This document shows, piece after piece, positions 27,932-37,153 of a stretch of 64,000 bases of DNA. A program made the translations under genes and the position numbers. Position 1 is the first letter of the stretch, and each line of letters starts with the position of its first letter. The notes under the pieces are model-generated. The model was not told the DNA's origin. It saw nothing but the letters and a program-made list of their open reading frames with translations, and did not search any database. Source of the stretch: an uncultured Chitinophaga sp. (GTDB taxonomy: Bacteria > Bacteroidota > Bacteroidia > Chitinophagales > Chitinophagaceae); contig NZ_CABHOU010000059.1 of the NCBI RefSeq assembly GCF_902168175.1, positions 124,001 through 188,000 of the forward strand. The letters are read 5' to 3'.

Positions 27932-28002
27932 CATTGGAAACCGGTTGTAGACACAATCAGCCGGCAAGGCAGCAAACCAATTTAATTTACGGCTGCCGGT
28001 TT

Positions 28003-28086
28003 CACCTCGGGGTGCCTTACTATCAGGCTGAGATCAGACCCGTTGAACCTGGACCAGGTAATGCTGGTTAGGAAAGGCAGGGAAAA
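28003..28086 (+). ncRNA. TPP (thiamin pyrophosphate) riboswitch
   Basis: The segment contains the conserved THI-box elements in order: CGGGGTGCC, GGCTGAGAT, ACCCGTTGAACCTG and GGTAATGCTGG, then TTAGGAAAGGCAGGG. These are the helices and TPP-binding core of the class. Directly downstream, GGGAAAAGTTTTCC and CAGG/CCTG pieces could form the expression platform. It lies about 130 nt before a TonB-dependent receptor gene, which it should repress when TPP is plentiful. Confidence 0.95.
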
Positions 28087-28214
28087 GTTTTCCTTACCTG
28101 TTATGTTTTTGATAGTTGCCATGTACCGGATGTACATGCTTCGTGTATTTGCTGTTCGCCTTTGTGCGACTGCATTACATGCTATTTATTAAATTGATTA
28201 AACAGGAAATAAAG

Positions 28215-30575
28215 ATGAAAAAACTCATGCTCCTGGCGCTGCTGTTTATTACAGTCGCCGCACAGGCACAGGTGGTGGTGAATGGCACTATTACCGATAA
28301 AAACTCCGGCAGACCTATTGAAGGTGCTACCGTGAGCATTCTTTCCAATGGCGCTCATACCGACAATAAAGGTCATTATCGTATTACACTCCGCGAAGCG
28401 GGTAACTATACTGTACTGGCCAGTTTTCTAGGCTACAAATCCTATAAGGCCTCAGCAACCCTCAGCGCCGGCAATAACACGCTTGACATAACTATCGAAG
28501 AAACAGGGCTGTTCGTGAAACCAGTGGAAATCAGCAGTCTGCGTGCAGGCGCCAAAGCGCCTTTCACCAAATCGACGTTGAACGCGGAAGACATCCGCCA
28601 GCAGAACCTTGGACAGGATTTACCGCTGTTACTGAACCAATTACCAGGCGTAGTAACGAACTCTGATGCTGGCGCCGGCATTGGTTATACTAACTTCCGT
28701 GTACGTGGCTCGGACATCACACGTGTAAATGTTACTGTAAACGGCATTCCTATTAACGACGCGGAATCGCAGGGTACTTTCTTCGTAAACATGCCCGACT
28801 TTGCATCGTCTGTAAACAGCATACAGCTGCAGCGCGGTGTTGGTACATCTACTAATGGTGCAGGTGCTTTTGGCGCTTCGCTCAACCTGAGTACCAATAC
28901 TTTCAATGATAAGGCATATGGTGAAGTAGATAATAGTTTCGGCTCGTTCAACAGTTGGAAACATACGGTCAAAGCGGGTTCAGGATTGATTAACGATCAC
29001 TTTACCATCGATGCCCGCCTCTCTAAAATTACTTCTGATGGCTACATAGACCGCGCCAGTTCAGACCTGGAATCGTTTTATACTTCGGCCGCTTACATCG
29101 ATAAGAAAACTGCGATCCGCCTGAACGTATTCGGTGGTAAGGAAAAAACTTACCAGGCATGGAATGGGGTGGATTTTGCTACACTTGATACCAATCGCAC
29201 TTATAACTCAAGTGGCACTGCAAAACCAGGCAAACCATACGACAATGAAACGGACAACTATCAGCAAACGCATTATCAACTGTTTCTCAACCAGTCGATC
29301 ACCAGTAATTTGAACTTCAACGTAGCCCTGCACCTTACACGTGGCAAGGGTTATTATGAAGTTTATAACGCGGAAGAAGCTTATGGCGACTATGGTATAA
29401 CACCGCCTGCCGGTCAAACGGAAACGGACATGATCCGCCAGTTGTGGCTAGATAACTACTTTTACGGTGGCGTATTTTCGATCAACCAGAACCTTAACAA
29501 GTTCGCCTGGAGCCTTGGTGGCGGTTGGAACCGCTACGACGGCGATCACTACGGAAAAATCATCTGGGCGCAAAACGGAGGTATCGATAAAGATTACAGG
29601 TGGTACGACCTTGATGCGAAAAAAACAGACTTCAACATCTACTGGAAAGGTGAATACAGCATTATAGAGAAGCTGAAAGTATTTGCAGACATGCAATACC
29701 GCCATGTGGGCTACGACATCAACGGCTTCCGAAAAAATCCGGATGTGGTGCAGAATAACAAATACGATTTCTTCAACCCGAAGGTGGGTGTTACCTATAA
29801 CGTGAGCCCGAATCAATATGCGTACGCTTCGTTCGCGATCGGCAATAAAGAGCCCAACCGCGACGATTTCGAAGCGGGTGTTGCCAACACACCCAAAAAA
29901 GAAACATTGCGTAACCTGGAGGCTGGCTATGTATACGCCGGTCAGCACGCAGGCATACAGGCTAACGTGTATTACATGAACTACAAAGACCAACTGGTGC
30001 TTACCGGCAAGGTGAATGACGTAGGCGCTTACACCCGCAGCAATATTCCTGAAAGCTATCGCCTCGGCCTGGAGTTGCAAGGTAATGTTGACCTTGGCAA
30101 CTACTTCGCACTGGCAGCAAACGTTGCCTTAAGCCGTAATAAAATCAAAGATTTTTCTGAGTACCTCGACGACTACGATAACGGCGGACAAAAGATAGAA
30201 GCACATGGCGAAACGGACATTTCGTTCTCCCCTGCCCTCACCGGCGGTTATACGTTCACGATTAAACCGCTTAAAAGCCTCCATTTAGACCTTTTAGGCA
30301 AATATGTGAGCAGACAGTACCTCGACAACACATCGGATAAAAACAGGAGCCTGGGCGACTACTATACGCAAGACGTGCGTATCAATTACGCCGTACCACA
30401 AAAACTGTTTAAAGAGCTGGGCTTACAATTAATGTTGAATAACATCTTCGACCGCATGTATACACCGAATGGTTATACTTTCAGCTACATCGAAGGCGGC
30501 AGCACGCAGACCTTCAATTACTACCTGCCAATGGCCGGATTTAATTTCATGGCCGGCGTTCACATCAGTTTCTAA
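28215..30575 (+). CDS. TonB-dependent outer-membrane receptor, likely thiamin uptake
   Basis: A 786-residue receptor. Signal peptide 'MKKLMLLALLFITVAAQAQ', carboxypeptidase-regulatory-like domain (about 22-105), plug (about 120-225, 'LNQLPGVVTNSDAGAGIGYT', 'RVNVTVNGIPINDAESQG') and a beta-barrel ending in '...MAGVHISF' with the aromatic C-terminus of outer-membrane proteins. I chose ATG 28215 because it starts the signal peptide. An in-frame ATG at 28116 adds 33 residues reaching back towards the riboswitch platform. The upstream TPP riboswitch indicates import of thiamin or a precursor. No inner-membrane PnuT-like transporter or kinase follows, unlike Bacteroides thiamin operons as I remember them. 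Confidence 0.9.
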   Translation: MKKLMLLALLFITVAAQAQVVVNGTITDKNSGRPIEGATVSILSNGAHTDNKGHYRITLREAGNYTVLASFLGYKSYKASATLSAGNNTLDITIEETGLFVKPVEISSLRAGAKAPFTKSTLNAEDIRQQNLGQDLPLLLNQLPGVVTNSDAGAGIGYTNFRVRGSDITRVNVTVNGIPINDAESQGTFFVNMPDFASSVNSIQLQRGVGTSTNGAGAFGASLNLSTNTFNDKAYGEVDNSFGSFNSWKHTVKAGSGLINDHFTIDARLSKITSDGYIDRASSDLESFYTSAAYIDKKTAIRLNVFGGKEKTYQAWNGVDFATLDTNRTYNSSGTAKPGKPYDNETDNYQQTHYQLFLNQSITSNLNFNVALHLTRGKGYYEVYNAEEAYGDYGITPPAGQTETDMIRQLWLDNYFYGGVFSINQNLNKFAWSLGGGWNRYDGDHYGKIIWAQNGGIDKDYRWYDLDAKKTDFNIYWKGEYSIIEKLKVFADMQYRHVGYDINGFRKNPDVVQNNKYDFFNPKVGVTYNVSPNQYAYASFAIGNKEPNRDDFEAGVANTPKKETLRNLEAGYVYAGQHAGIQANVYYMNYKDQLVLTGKVNDVGAYTRSNIPESYRLGLELQGNVDLGNYFALAANVALSRNKIKDFSEYLDDYDNGGQKIEAHGETDISFSPALTGGYTFTIKPLKSLHLDLLGKYVSRQYLDNTSDKNRSLGDYYTQDVRINYAVPQKLFKELGLQLMLNNIFDRMYTPNGYTFSYIEGGSTQTFNYYLPMAGFNFMAGVHISF

Positions 30576-30594
30576 CCAACGTCCTGATAAACTG

Positions 30595-30627
30595 AGAGCA
30601 TCCACTTTATGGTGGATGCTTTTTTTA
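30595..30627 (+). terminator. Terminator of the TonB receptor gene
   Basis: AGCATCCAC / GGTGGATGCT stem with a TTTAT loop and a run of seven T residues, 20 nt after the stop codon. Confidence 0.92.
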
Positions 30628-30633
30628 TGCTAG

Positions 30634-30738
30634 AAAAGCATTTGCGTTACGACAGATGCTTTCAGTGTTGAGATGTTATTCCCTGAAACTATCCCCTCCT
30701 AAAACTAAAAAGCATCTGCCCCACGACAGATGCTTTTT
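30634..30738 (-). terminator. Terminator of the arg operon with a decayed second copy
   Basis: AAAAAGCATCTG / CAGATGCTTTTT (30707-30738, loop CCCCACGA) ends the minus-strand arg operon 19 nt after the argH stop. A related hairpin, AAAGCATTTG / CAGATGCTTT with loop CGTTACGA, lies at about 30635-30662 and looks like a diverged duplicate. Confidence 0.85.
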
Positions 30739-30756
30739 AGCTTACTACTAATATTT

Positions 30757-32088
30757 TTATTTAACAAGACTGTCTACTGCTTTGTGGACACTTTCGAAAT
30801 TAAAATCGCCGAGTACTTTATCCATCATCCCCTTAATCTGTGCGGTGCAAAGGTTGCCAATGCTGCCTTCGTGCGTATGATTCACTTTTGTATCGGTAGT
30901 AAAAGTTCCGTTTTCGATATCGTACCCAACTTTTTTGTAGGCTTCGCGGAACGGGGTGCCTTCGAGTACGAGGTTGTTCACCACTTCCACACTAAAAAGA
31001 TATTTGTACTTCTCATCTTCAAGGATACCATCTTTCACCTTCACATTTTCGATCATCAGTTTCGCCATGTGAATGCAGGCAGTAAGCTGACCGAATGCAG
31101 GAAACAGGTTTTCTTTTAATAGCTGTAAATCACGGTGATAGCCTGAAGGAAGGTTCACCGTCATCATGGCAATTTCATTTGGCAGGGCCTGAAGTTTGTT
31201 GCAATGCGAACGGATCAGCTCCCAAACATCCGGGTTCTTTTTATGAGGCATGATGCTGGAACCGGTAGTTAGTTCATCCGGGAAACTGATGAAGCCGAAG
31301 TTCTGGTTCATGAACAGGCACGCGTCCATCGCCATTTTAGAAAGTGTGGCAGCAATACCGGAAAGCGCAAATGCTACGATCTTTTCTGTTTTGCCACGGC
31401 CCATTTGCGCATACACTACGTTATAGTTTAAATCTTCAAAGCCCAGCAACTGCGTAGTCATGGTACGGTTGAGGGGGAAAGATGAACCATAACCGGCAGC
31501 AGAACCCAGAGGGTTTTTATTGACGGTTTTATAGGCACTTTGCAATACGATCAGATCGTCGACCAGGCTTTCTGCATATGCACCAAACCATAAACCGAAG
31601 GAAGATGGCATGGCGATCTGAAGATGGGTGTAACCTGGCAGCAGGTGGTTTTTATACGCTTCGCTCTGTGACTGCAACAGGTCGAACAAGGCTTTCACCT
31701 CTCCTACCAATACTTCCAGCTCATGGCGAAGAAATAGTTTCAGGTCCACTAAAACCTGGTCGTTACGGGAACGGCCACTATGTATCTTTTTACCTACTTC
31801 ACCCAAACGGCGGGTGAGCAATAATTCCACCTGTGAGTGAATATCTTCTACTCCATCTTCCAGTTTAAAATCACCGTCTTGTATCTCTTTATAAATATTC
31901 TTCAGTTCCCGTTGCAATACCGCCAGTTCATCTGCCGTAAGCAGGTTAATGGATTGCAGCATGGCAATATGCGCCAGCGATCCCAGCACGTCGAAGGGCG
32001 CAAGGTAGGTGTCCATTTCCTGGTCCTTTCCTACAGTGAACTTTTCTACAGCGGCAAGGGCTGCCTTATCTTTTTGCCATAATTTCAT
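30757..32088 (-). CDS. argH: Argininosuccinate lyase
   Basis: ArgH splits argininosuccinate into arginine and fumarate, the last step of arginine synthesis. The 443-residue protein shows the fumarase/aspartase superfamily signature 'GSSIMPHKKNPDVWELIRSH', plus 'DIHSQVELLLTRRLGEVGKKI' with 'HSGRSRNDQVLVDLKLF'. Length is normal. It is the last gene of the eight-gene arginine operon, 22 nt after argE, and is followed by a terminator. Confidence 0.96.
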   Translation of the reverse strand: MKLWQKDKAALAAVEKFTVGKDQEMDTYLAPFDVLGSLAHIAMLQSINLLTADELAVLQRELKNIYKEIQDGDFKLEDGVEDIHSQVELLLTRRLGEVGKKIHSGRSRNDQVLVDLKLFLRHELEVLVGEVKALFDLLQSQSEAYKNHLLPGYTHLQIAMPSSFGLWFGAYAESLVDDLIVLQSAYKTVNKNPLGSAAGYGSSFPLNRTMTTQLLGFEDLNYNVVYAQMGRGKTEKIVAFALSGIAATLSKMAMDACLFMNQNFGFISFPDELTTGSSIMPHKKNPDVWELIRSHCNKLQALPNEIAMMTVNLPSGYHRDLQLLKENLFPAFGQLTACIHMAKLMIENVKVKDGILEDEKYKYLFSVEVVNNLVLEGTPFREAYKKVGYDIENGTFTTDTKVNHTHEGSIGNLCTAQIKGMMDKVLGDFNFESVHKAVDSLVK

Positions 32089-32110
32089 ATCGCTCGTGTT
32101 ACAGCAAACG

Positions 32111-33178
32111 CTACGCGTTCACCATGGTCAATAATCTGATATAAGTATCGATTCCCTGGCGTATTTCGTCCAGGTAAATAAATTCGTCGGCAGTATGCGA
32201 ACGGGCAGAGTCGCCGGGACCAATTTTAATAGAAGTCGCCGGTATCAGCGCCTGGTCAGAGGTGGTAGGCGATCCGTAATGTTTTTTACCGATGCTTAAA
32301 CCTGCCTGCACAAAAGGATGATCTAAAGGAATAGAAGATGGGCGCATACGCATAGAGCGGGGTTTTACTTCACACTGCACGTTCTGCTTCACCGTTTCCA
32401 GTATTTCTTCTAACGTATATTTATCCGTAGCCCTCACATCCACCACGAACGAACAATCGGCGGGCACTACGTTGTGGGCTTTGTTTGAAGTTTGAATAAC
32501 CGTCACGCTCATCTTCACCGGACCCAATGTTTCAGATACTTCAGGGAAACGGTAATCGCGGAACCATTCTATATCCTTCACTGCTTTGTACAATGCGTTC
32601 TCCCCTTCTTCTCTCGCCGCATGTCCGGCCTTCCCATTACTGGTACAATCCAGCACCATCAACCCTTTTTCTGCTACGGCCATATCAGTTAAAGTAGGTT
32701 CTCCTACAATGGCAAAGTCTATTGACGGCAAATCTTTTAATATGCTTTCAATTCCGTTTACACCGCTGATCTCTTCCTCGGCAGTGGCTGCCAGCACAAT
32801 ATTGTACCGCAAATCTTTCTCCTCATAGAAGTGCGCAAAGGCAGCGATCAGGCTTACTAAACAGCCGCCGGCATCGTTGCTGCCAAGACCGTACAATTTA
32901 CCATCCACTACATCCGGAGCAAATGGATCGCGGGTATATTGCGGGTTAGGCTTTACGGTATCGTGGTGAGAATTTAGGAGGATGGTGGGTTTGGCGGGAT
33001 CAAAGTATTTGTTGAGCGCCCAAACATTATTGAGGTGTTGTTGATAAGTAACGCCCCTGTTCTCCAGGAATTGCGCAATAGCGGCAGCTGTTCCCTGTTC
33101 TTCCCTGCTAATGGAAGGAATGGAGATCAGCTGTTGTAAAAGTTGTACTGCATCGTCATAGCGTTGTTGGTCCCACAT
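32111..33178 (-). CDS. argE: M20 family deacylase, ArgE-type (N-acyl-citrulline/ornithine)
   Basis: A 355-residue zinc amidohydrolase of the M20 family. Metal-binding motifs are 'ILLNSHHDTVKP', 'GLGSNDAGGCLVSLIAAF' and 'ATAEEEISGVNG', with a lid dimerisation domain at about 165-280. In Bacteroidota, where carbamoylation acts on N-succinylornithine, this enzyme is expected to remove the acyl group from N-succinylcitrulline rather than from acetylornithine. That assignment follows from the adjacent argF' gene and is inference. It lies 2 nt from argB, strongly coupled. Confidence 0.88.
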   Translation of the reverse strand: MWDQQRYDDAVQLLQQLISIPSISREEQGTAAAIAQFLENRGVTYQQHLNNVWALNKYFDPAKPTILLNSHHDTVKPNPQYTRDPFAPDVVDGKLYGLGSNDAGGCLVSLIAAFAHFYEEKDLRYNIVLAATAEEEISGVNGIESILKDLPSIDFAIVGEPTLTDMAVAEKGLMVLDCTSNGKAGHAAREEGENALYKAVKDIEWFRDYRFPEVSETLGPVKMSVTVIQTSNKAHNVVPADCSFVVDVRATDKYTLEEILETVKQNVQCEVKPRSMRMRPSSIPLDHPFVQAGLSIGKKHYGSPTTSDQALIPATSIKIGPGDSARSHTADEFIYLDEIRQGIDTYIRLLTMVNA

Positions 33179-33180
33179 AG

Positions 33181-33972
33181 TCAGCGTATTAATGTACCGG
33201 CTACGGCCCCGGTGGTATTCAGCAGCACATCGTTCGCATGTCCAATCAGCACTTCATTCACTCCGCTCCCGATCGCTGAGAAAGCGTTTTCCAGCTTTGG
33301 CAAAATACCGTCCGATAAAATACCGTCTGCCAGTAACTGTGTATATATTTCCCGGTCTATCAGGTTGATAACCGCGTTGTCGTCGTTCGCATCGCGCAGC
33401 ACCCCTTTCTTCTCAAAGCAATAAATCAGTCGCACCGTAAAGTGAGCTGATAAAGCTATAGCGAGCGAAGAAGCGATAGTGTCTGCATTTGTATTCAGTA
33501 TCTGCCCTCTACTATCATGTGTAAGGGGAGAAAAAACCGGGGTGAGACCAGCAGCCAGTATGGCTTTAAGCGGTTGTACGTTCAGCTGTGCAGCATCCAC
33601 ATCTCCCACAAAACCATAATCAATCGTTTTTACCGGGCGTTTTACAGCAGGAATAATATTAGCGTCTGCACCGGTTAAACCGATCGCATTACAGCCATTA
33701 GCCTGCAGTTTGGCTACCACCTGCTTGTTCACCAATCCACCGTACACCATTGTCACTACATCAATGGTATCTGCATCGGTAATGCGGCGACCGTCAACGT
33801 ATTTAGACTCGATGCCCAGTTTGTCGCCAATGCGGGTGGCTATTTTACCGCCACCATGTATCAGCACCTTATGGCCCTTTATATTCGCAAAGTCGGCCAG
33901 GAACCGGTCCAGTAAGGCGGGATTGTCTATAACATTCCCGCCTACTTTAATCACATACAGTGCATCCGCCAT
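33181..33972 (-). CDS. argB: N-acetyl/N-succinylglutamate kinase
   Basis: ArgB phosphorylates the gamma-carboxyl of N-acylglutamate. The 263-residue amino-acid-kinase-fold protein has 'VIKVGGNVIDNP', 'VLIHGGGKIATRIGDKLG', 'NAIGLTGADANII' and 'LNTNADTIASSLAIAL'. It lies 5 nt from argF' and 2 nt from argE. If the pathway uses succinylated intermediates, as the neighbouring carbamoyltransferase suggests, the substrate would be N-succinylglutamate. The sequence alone does not settle this. Confidence 0.95.
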   Translation of the reverse strand: MADALYVIKVGGNVIDNPALLDRFLADFANIKGHKVLIHGGGKIATRIGDKLGIESKYVDGRRITDADTIDVVTMVYGGLVNKQVVAKLQANGCNAIGLTGADANIIPAVKRPVKTIDYGFVGDVDAAQLNVQPLKAILAAGLTPVFSPLTHDSRGQILNTNADTIASSLAIALSAHFTVRLIYCFEKKGVLRDANDDNAVINLIDREIYTQLLADGILSDGILPKLENAFSAIGSGVNEVLIGHANDVLLNTTGAVAGTLIR

Positions 33973-33977
33973 AAATA

Positions 33978-34934
33978 CTATTTTCCGTTCTTAAGGATTT
34001 CGCTTAATACAGCCTGTGCTGCCCATACACGGTTGCCCGCTTCCGGAATTACGATGGAATTAGGCCCGTCGAGCACCTCGTCCGCAATTACTACGTTACG
34101 CCTAACAGGTAAACAGTGCATAATTTTCGCACTGTTTGTATTTTTCAGGCTGTCGTTCGTTACCATCCAGGCTGGGTCGGAGTTGATGATCTTACCATAT
34201 TCCTGGTAAGATGACCAGTTTTTCACGTATACGAAATCAGCGCCTTCAAGTGCCTTTTCCTGGTTGTACTCAATTCTAGCGTTGCCGCTGAATTTCGGGT
34301 CCAGTTCATAACCTTCGGGATGCGCGATCGTGAAATCAACCTCGCCCCAGGCGTTCATCCACTGTGCAAAGCTGTTGGGCACCGCCTGCGGAAGGGCCTT
34401 TACATGCGGCGCCCAGGTCATTACCACCTTAGGTTTGCGCGCTTCGCTCCAGCGTTCTTTAATCGTGATCACATCGGTAAGGCTCTGCAAAGGATGCAGT
34501 GTAGCGCTTTCGAGGCTCACGACCGGAACACCGGCGTATTTAATGAACTGGTTGATGTATTTTTCGGAATAGTCTTCCTGTTTATCTTTTAAACCCGGAA
34601 AAGTACGGATGGCCATGATATCGAAATACTGTCCCATCACTGCCGCGGCCTCTTTCACATGTTCTGAAGTACTGCCGTTCATGACAACGCCATCGTTCAT
34701 TTCCAGCTGCCAGCCCTCTTTATCGATGTTAAATACTACTACTTCCATGCCCAGGTTTCGCGCTGCTACCTGGGTACTAAGGCGGGTACGTAAACTGGGA
34801 TTCAGAAATATCATCCCCAACGTTTTGTTTTCACCCAAACCTCTATCCTTGTGTGGATTCTTCTTGTAATCCAGGGCTATGTCCACTATCCGCGGGACAC
34901 CCGGTACATCTTCAACTGAAATGAATTGTTTCAT
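33978..34934 (-). CDS. argF': N-succinylornithine (or N-acetylornithine) carbamoyltransferase
   Basis: A 318-residue transcarbamylase. It has the carbamoyl-phosphate motif SLRTR (47-51), 'HPLQSLTDVITI', 'MTWAPHVKALPQAVPNS' and 'MHCLPVRRNVVIADEVLDG'. This is the SOTCase/AOTCase subfamily, not ordinary ornithine carbamoyltransferase. By my alignment to Bacteroides fragilis SOTCase, the residue that decides acyl specificity (Pro90 there, Glu92 in Xanthomonas AOTCase) is Ser90 here. Published mutants replacing that Glu by Ser, Pro, Val or Ala turned AOTCase into SOTCase, so N-succinylornithine is the favoured substrate. It produces N-acylcitrulline for ArgE. Confidence 0.92.
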   Translation of the reverse strand: MKQFISVEDVPGVPRIVDIALDYKKNPHKDRGLGENKTLGMIFLNPSLRTRLSTQVAARNLGMEVVVFNIDKEGWQLEMNDGVVMNGSTSEHVKEAAAVMGQYFDIMAIRTFPGLKDKQEDYSEKYINQFIKYAGVPVVSLESATLHPLQSLTDVITIKERWSEARKPKVVMTWAPHVKALPQAVPNSFAQWMNAWGEVDFTIAHPEGYELDPKFSGNARIEYNQEKALEGADFVYVKNWSSYQEYGKIINSDPAWMVTNDSLKNTNSAKIMHCLPVRRNVVIADEVLDGPNSIVIPEAGNRVWAAQAVLSEILKNGK

Positions 34935-34977
34935 GCTGATGGTAATGTTAAGGCCTTTCGGCCTGCGCGTTTGATAA

Positions 34978-36102
34978 TTATACTAATTCCTGTTTCAATG
35001 CGGACAAAAACTGGTCTGCATGTTCCTGTGTAAGGGCCAGTGATGGCAGCAACCTGATTACATTAGGTTTTGCTTCACCGGTGAATATTTTGTGTTTCGC
35101 TAACAGGTTCTTCTTAACATTCGAAAGCTCCTCCGGCAAATCGATGCCTATCATCAATCCCCTGCCCCTTACTTCTTTTATTTTAGGCAACCCTTTCAGT
35201 TCATTGATAAGATAGTTACCTATCTTTTCCGCATTAGCGATCAGCTGCTCCTGCTCTATTACTTCGAGCACGGCCAATGCTGCGGCACAGGCCAGGTGGT
35301 TACCACCAAAAGTAGTGCCCAGCATACCATAAGAAGCCTGGAATTTAGGCGAAATGCTGATGGCACCTATCGGGAAACCGTTGCCCATACCTTTTGCCAT
35401 GGTATAGATGTCGGCATTAATACCCGCGAAGTCGTGAGAATAAAACTTACCGCTCCTGCCATAACCACACTGCACAGAATCTGCAATGAAAGCTGCATTG
35501 TGTTCATCGCAAAGTGTCCGTATCTTCTGAAGAAAACTATCGCTGGCCACGTTAATGCCGCCAACACCCTGTATGCCTTCTATAATTACAGAAGATACTT
35601 CGTATTGTTTAAAAGCTGCTTCCAGTGCCACCTGATCTTCCCATGGAAGGAACACCACGTTATCGGTTTCGTTCACCGGCGCAACGATCTTCGGATTGTC
35701 CGTAGCCGCTACTGCCAGCGAAGTTCTGCCATGGAAAGCTTTCTTAAAAGCAATGATCTTCTTTTTCCCGTTATGGAAAGATGCGAGTTTAAGTGCATTC
35801 TCATTCGCTTCTGCACCAGAGTTGCAGAGGAACAGCTGGTAATCGGCTTTACCGGATACCTTGCCCAGTTTTTCGGCCAGCTCCTGCTGTAATGGAATTT
35901 TTACGGAGTTGGAATAAAAGCCAACTTTATTCAGTTGGTCGGTGAGCCTTTTCACATAGTGAGGATGTGTGTGGCCGATGGAAATTACGGCATGACCGCC
36001 GTACATATCGAGGTATTGCTGGCCTTTGTCGTCCCAAACGTTGGAGCCAAAAGCTTTATCAATATTTATATCATTAATCGGATAAACGTCAAACAGTTTC
36101 AT
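34978..36102 (-). CDS. argD: Acylornithine aminotransferase
   Basis: A 374-residue class III PLP aminotransferase that converts N-acylglutamate semialdehyde to N-acylornithine. 'LFLCNSGAEANENALKLA' binds the PLP phosphate, 'KKAFHGRTSLAVAATDNP' and 'VIIEGIQGVGGINVAS' are family motifs, and the PLP Lys is in 'IYTMAKGMGNGFPIGA'. The length fits ArgD. It is co-transcribed with argC upstream (34 nt) and argF' downstream (43 nt). Confidence 0.94.
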   Translation of the reverse strand: MKLFDVYPINDINIDKAFGSNVWDDKGQQYLDMYGGHAVISIGHTHPHYVKRLTDQLNKVGFYSNSVKIPLQQELAEKLGKVSGKADYQLFLCNSGAEANENALKLASFHNGKKKIIAFKKAFHGRTSLAVAATDNPKIVAPVNETDNVVFLPWEDQVALEAAFKQYEVSSVIIEGIQGVGGINVASDSFLQKIRTLCDEHNAAFIADSVQCGYGRSGKFYSHDFAGINADIYTMAKGMGNGFPIGAISISPKFQASYGMLGTTFGGNHLACAAALAVLEVIEQEQLIANAEKIGNYLINELKGLPKIKEVRGRGLMIGIDLPEELSNVKKNLLAKHKIFTGEAKPNVIRLLPSLALTQEHADQFLSALKQELV

Positions 36103-36136
36103 TGTGCTGGTAGATTACCGGTTTGCACCGGCTGAT

Positions 36137-37126
36137 TTAAAATACGATTGATTTCAGTTTCAATCCTGCTGTTTCCTCAAAACCGAACATCAGGTTCATG
36201 TTTTGCACCGCCTGTCCGGACGCGCCTTTCAGTAGATTGTCCTCGATCGAATGGATCACAAGTTTATTACCTGTTTTTTCCAGTTGTATGAGTACTTTAT
36301 TGGTGTTCACAACCTGTTTCAGATCTATCTGCTTATCGCTTACATGTGTAAATGCAGCATCAGCATAAAAATCCTTGTACAGTTTTAAGGCTTCTTCCAG
36401 TGAAAGATCGCAGGAAAGATAAGAGGTGATCCAGATGCCGCGCGGATAGTCGCCGCGAACAGGCACAAAATTGATCTCCCCGCCAAATGCAGGCTGCAGT
36501 GCCTGCAAGGTTCGTCGTATTTCTTTCAGGTGCTGATGGGTAAGCACTTTGTACGTAGACACGTTGTTAGCCCTCCAGGTAAAGTGCGAAGTAGATTGTA
36601 AGCTTTGCCCCGCACCTGTAGATCCTGTAATACCGGTCGTATGCACTTCATTCAGCAAACCGGCTTTTGCCAGTGGCAGCAGGCCTAACTGAATAGCGGT
36701 AGCAAAACAACCGGGATTGGCGATGTTAGCCGCCGTTTTAATAGCTTCCCTGTTGGCCTCCGGCAAACCGTACACAAATTCCCTTCCCGCCACGCTTTCG
36801 CCTAAACGAAAGTCCTGGCTCAGGTCGATGATTTTTGTGTGTGCTGCTATCGGTGTAGCCTCCAGGAACTTTTTAGATTCTCCGTGACCGAGGCAAAGGA
36901 AGAGTACATCCACTTCCTGCATGTCAGCCGCGAAAGTAAGTTCAGTTTCGCCCAGTAAATCGGCATGCACTGCGTACAGCGGATTGCCTGCATTACTGCG
37001 GCTATGCACAAAGCTCAGCTCCATATTTGGATGGTTCAGCAATAACCGGATGGTTTCACCACCGGTATATCCCGCGCCGCCGATAATGCCGGCTTTCACT
37101 TTGTTATGTTGTGTTTGTTCTTTCAT
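36137..37126 (-). CDS. argC: N-acyl-gamma-glutamyl-phosphate reductase
   Basis: A 329-residue NADPH-dependent reductase. The Rossmann motif is 'AGIIGGAGYTGGETIRLLLN', and the catalytic Cys lies in 'ANPGCFATAIQLGLLPLAKAG'. A downstream His-containing segment 'HQHLKEIRRTL' also fits ArgC. It reduces N-acylglutamyl-phosphate to the semialdehyde. It is in the arg operon between argG (27 nt) and argD (34 nt). Confidence 0.96.
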   Translation of the reverse strand: MKEQTQHNKVKAGIIGGAGYTGGETIRLLLNHPNMELSFVHSRSNAGNPLYAVHADLLGETELTFAADMQEVDVLFLCLGHGESKKFLEATPIAAHTKIIDLSQDFRLGESVAGREFVYGLPEANREAIKTAANIANPGCFATAIQLGLLPLAKAGLLNEVHTTGITGSTGAGQSLQSTSHFTWRANNVSTYKVLTHQHLKEIRRTLQALQPAFGGEINFVPVRGDYPRGIWITSYLSCDLSLEEALKLYKDFYADAAFTHVSDKQIDLKQVVNTNKVLIQLEKTGNKLVIHSIEDNLLKGASGQAVQNMNLMFGFEETAGLKLKSIVF

Positions 37127-37153
37127 CTTTAAAAACCGGAACTTAAGTCCCGC

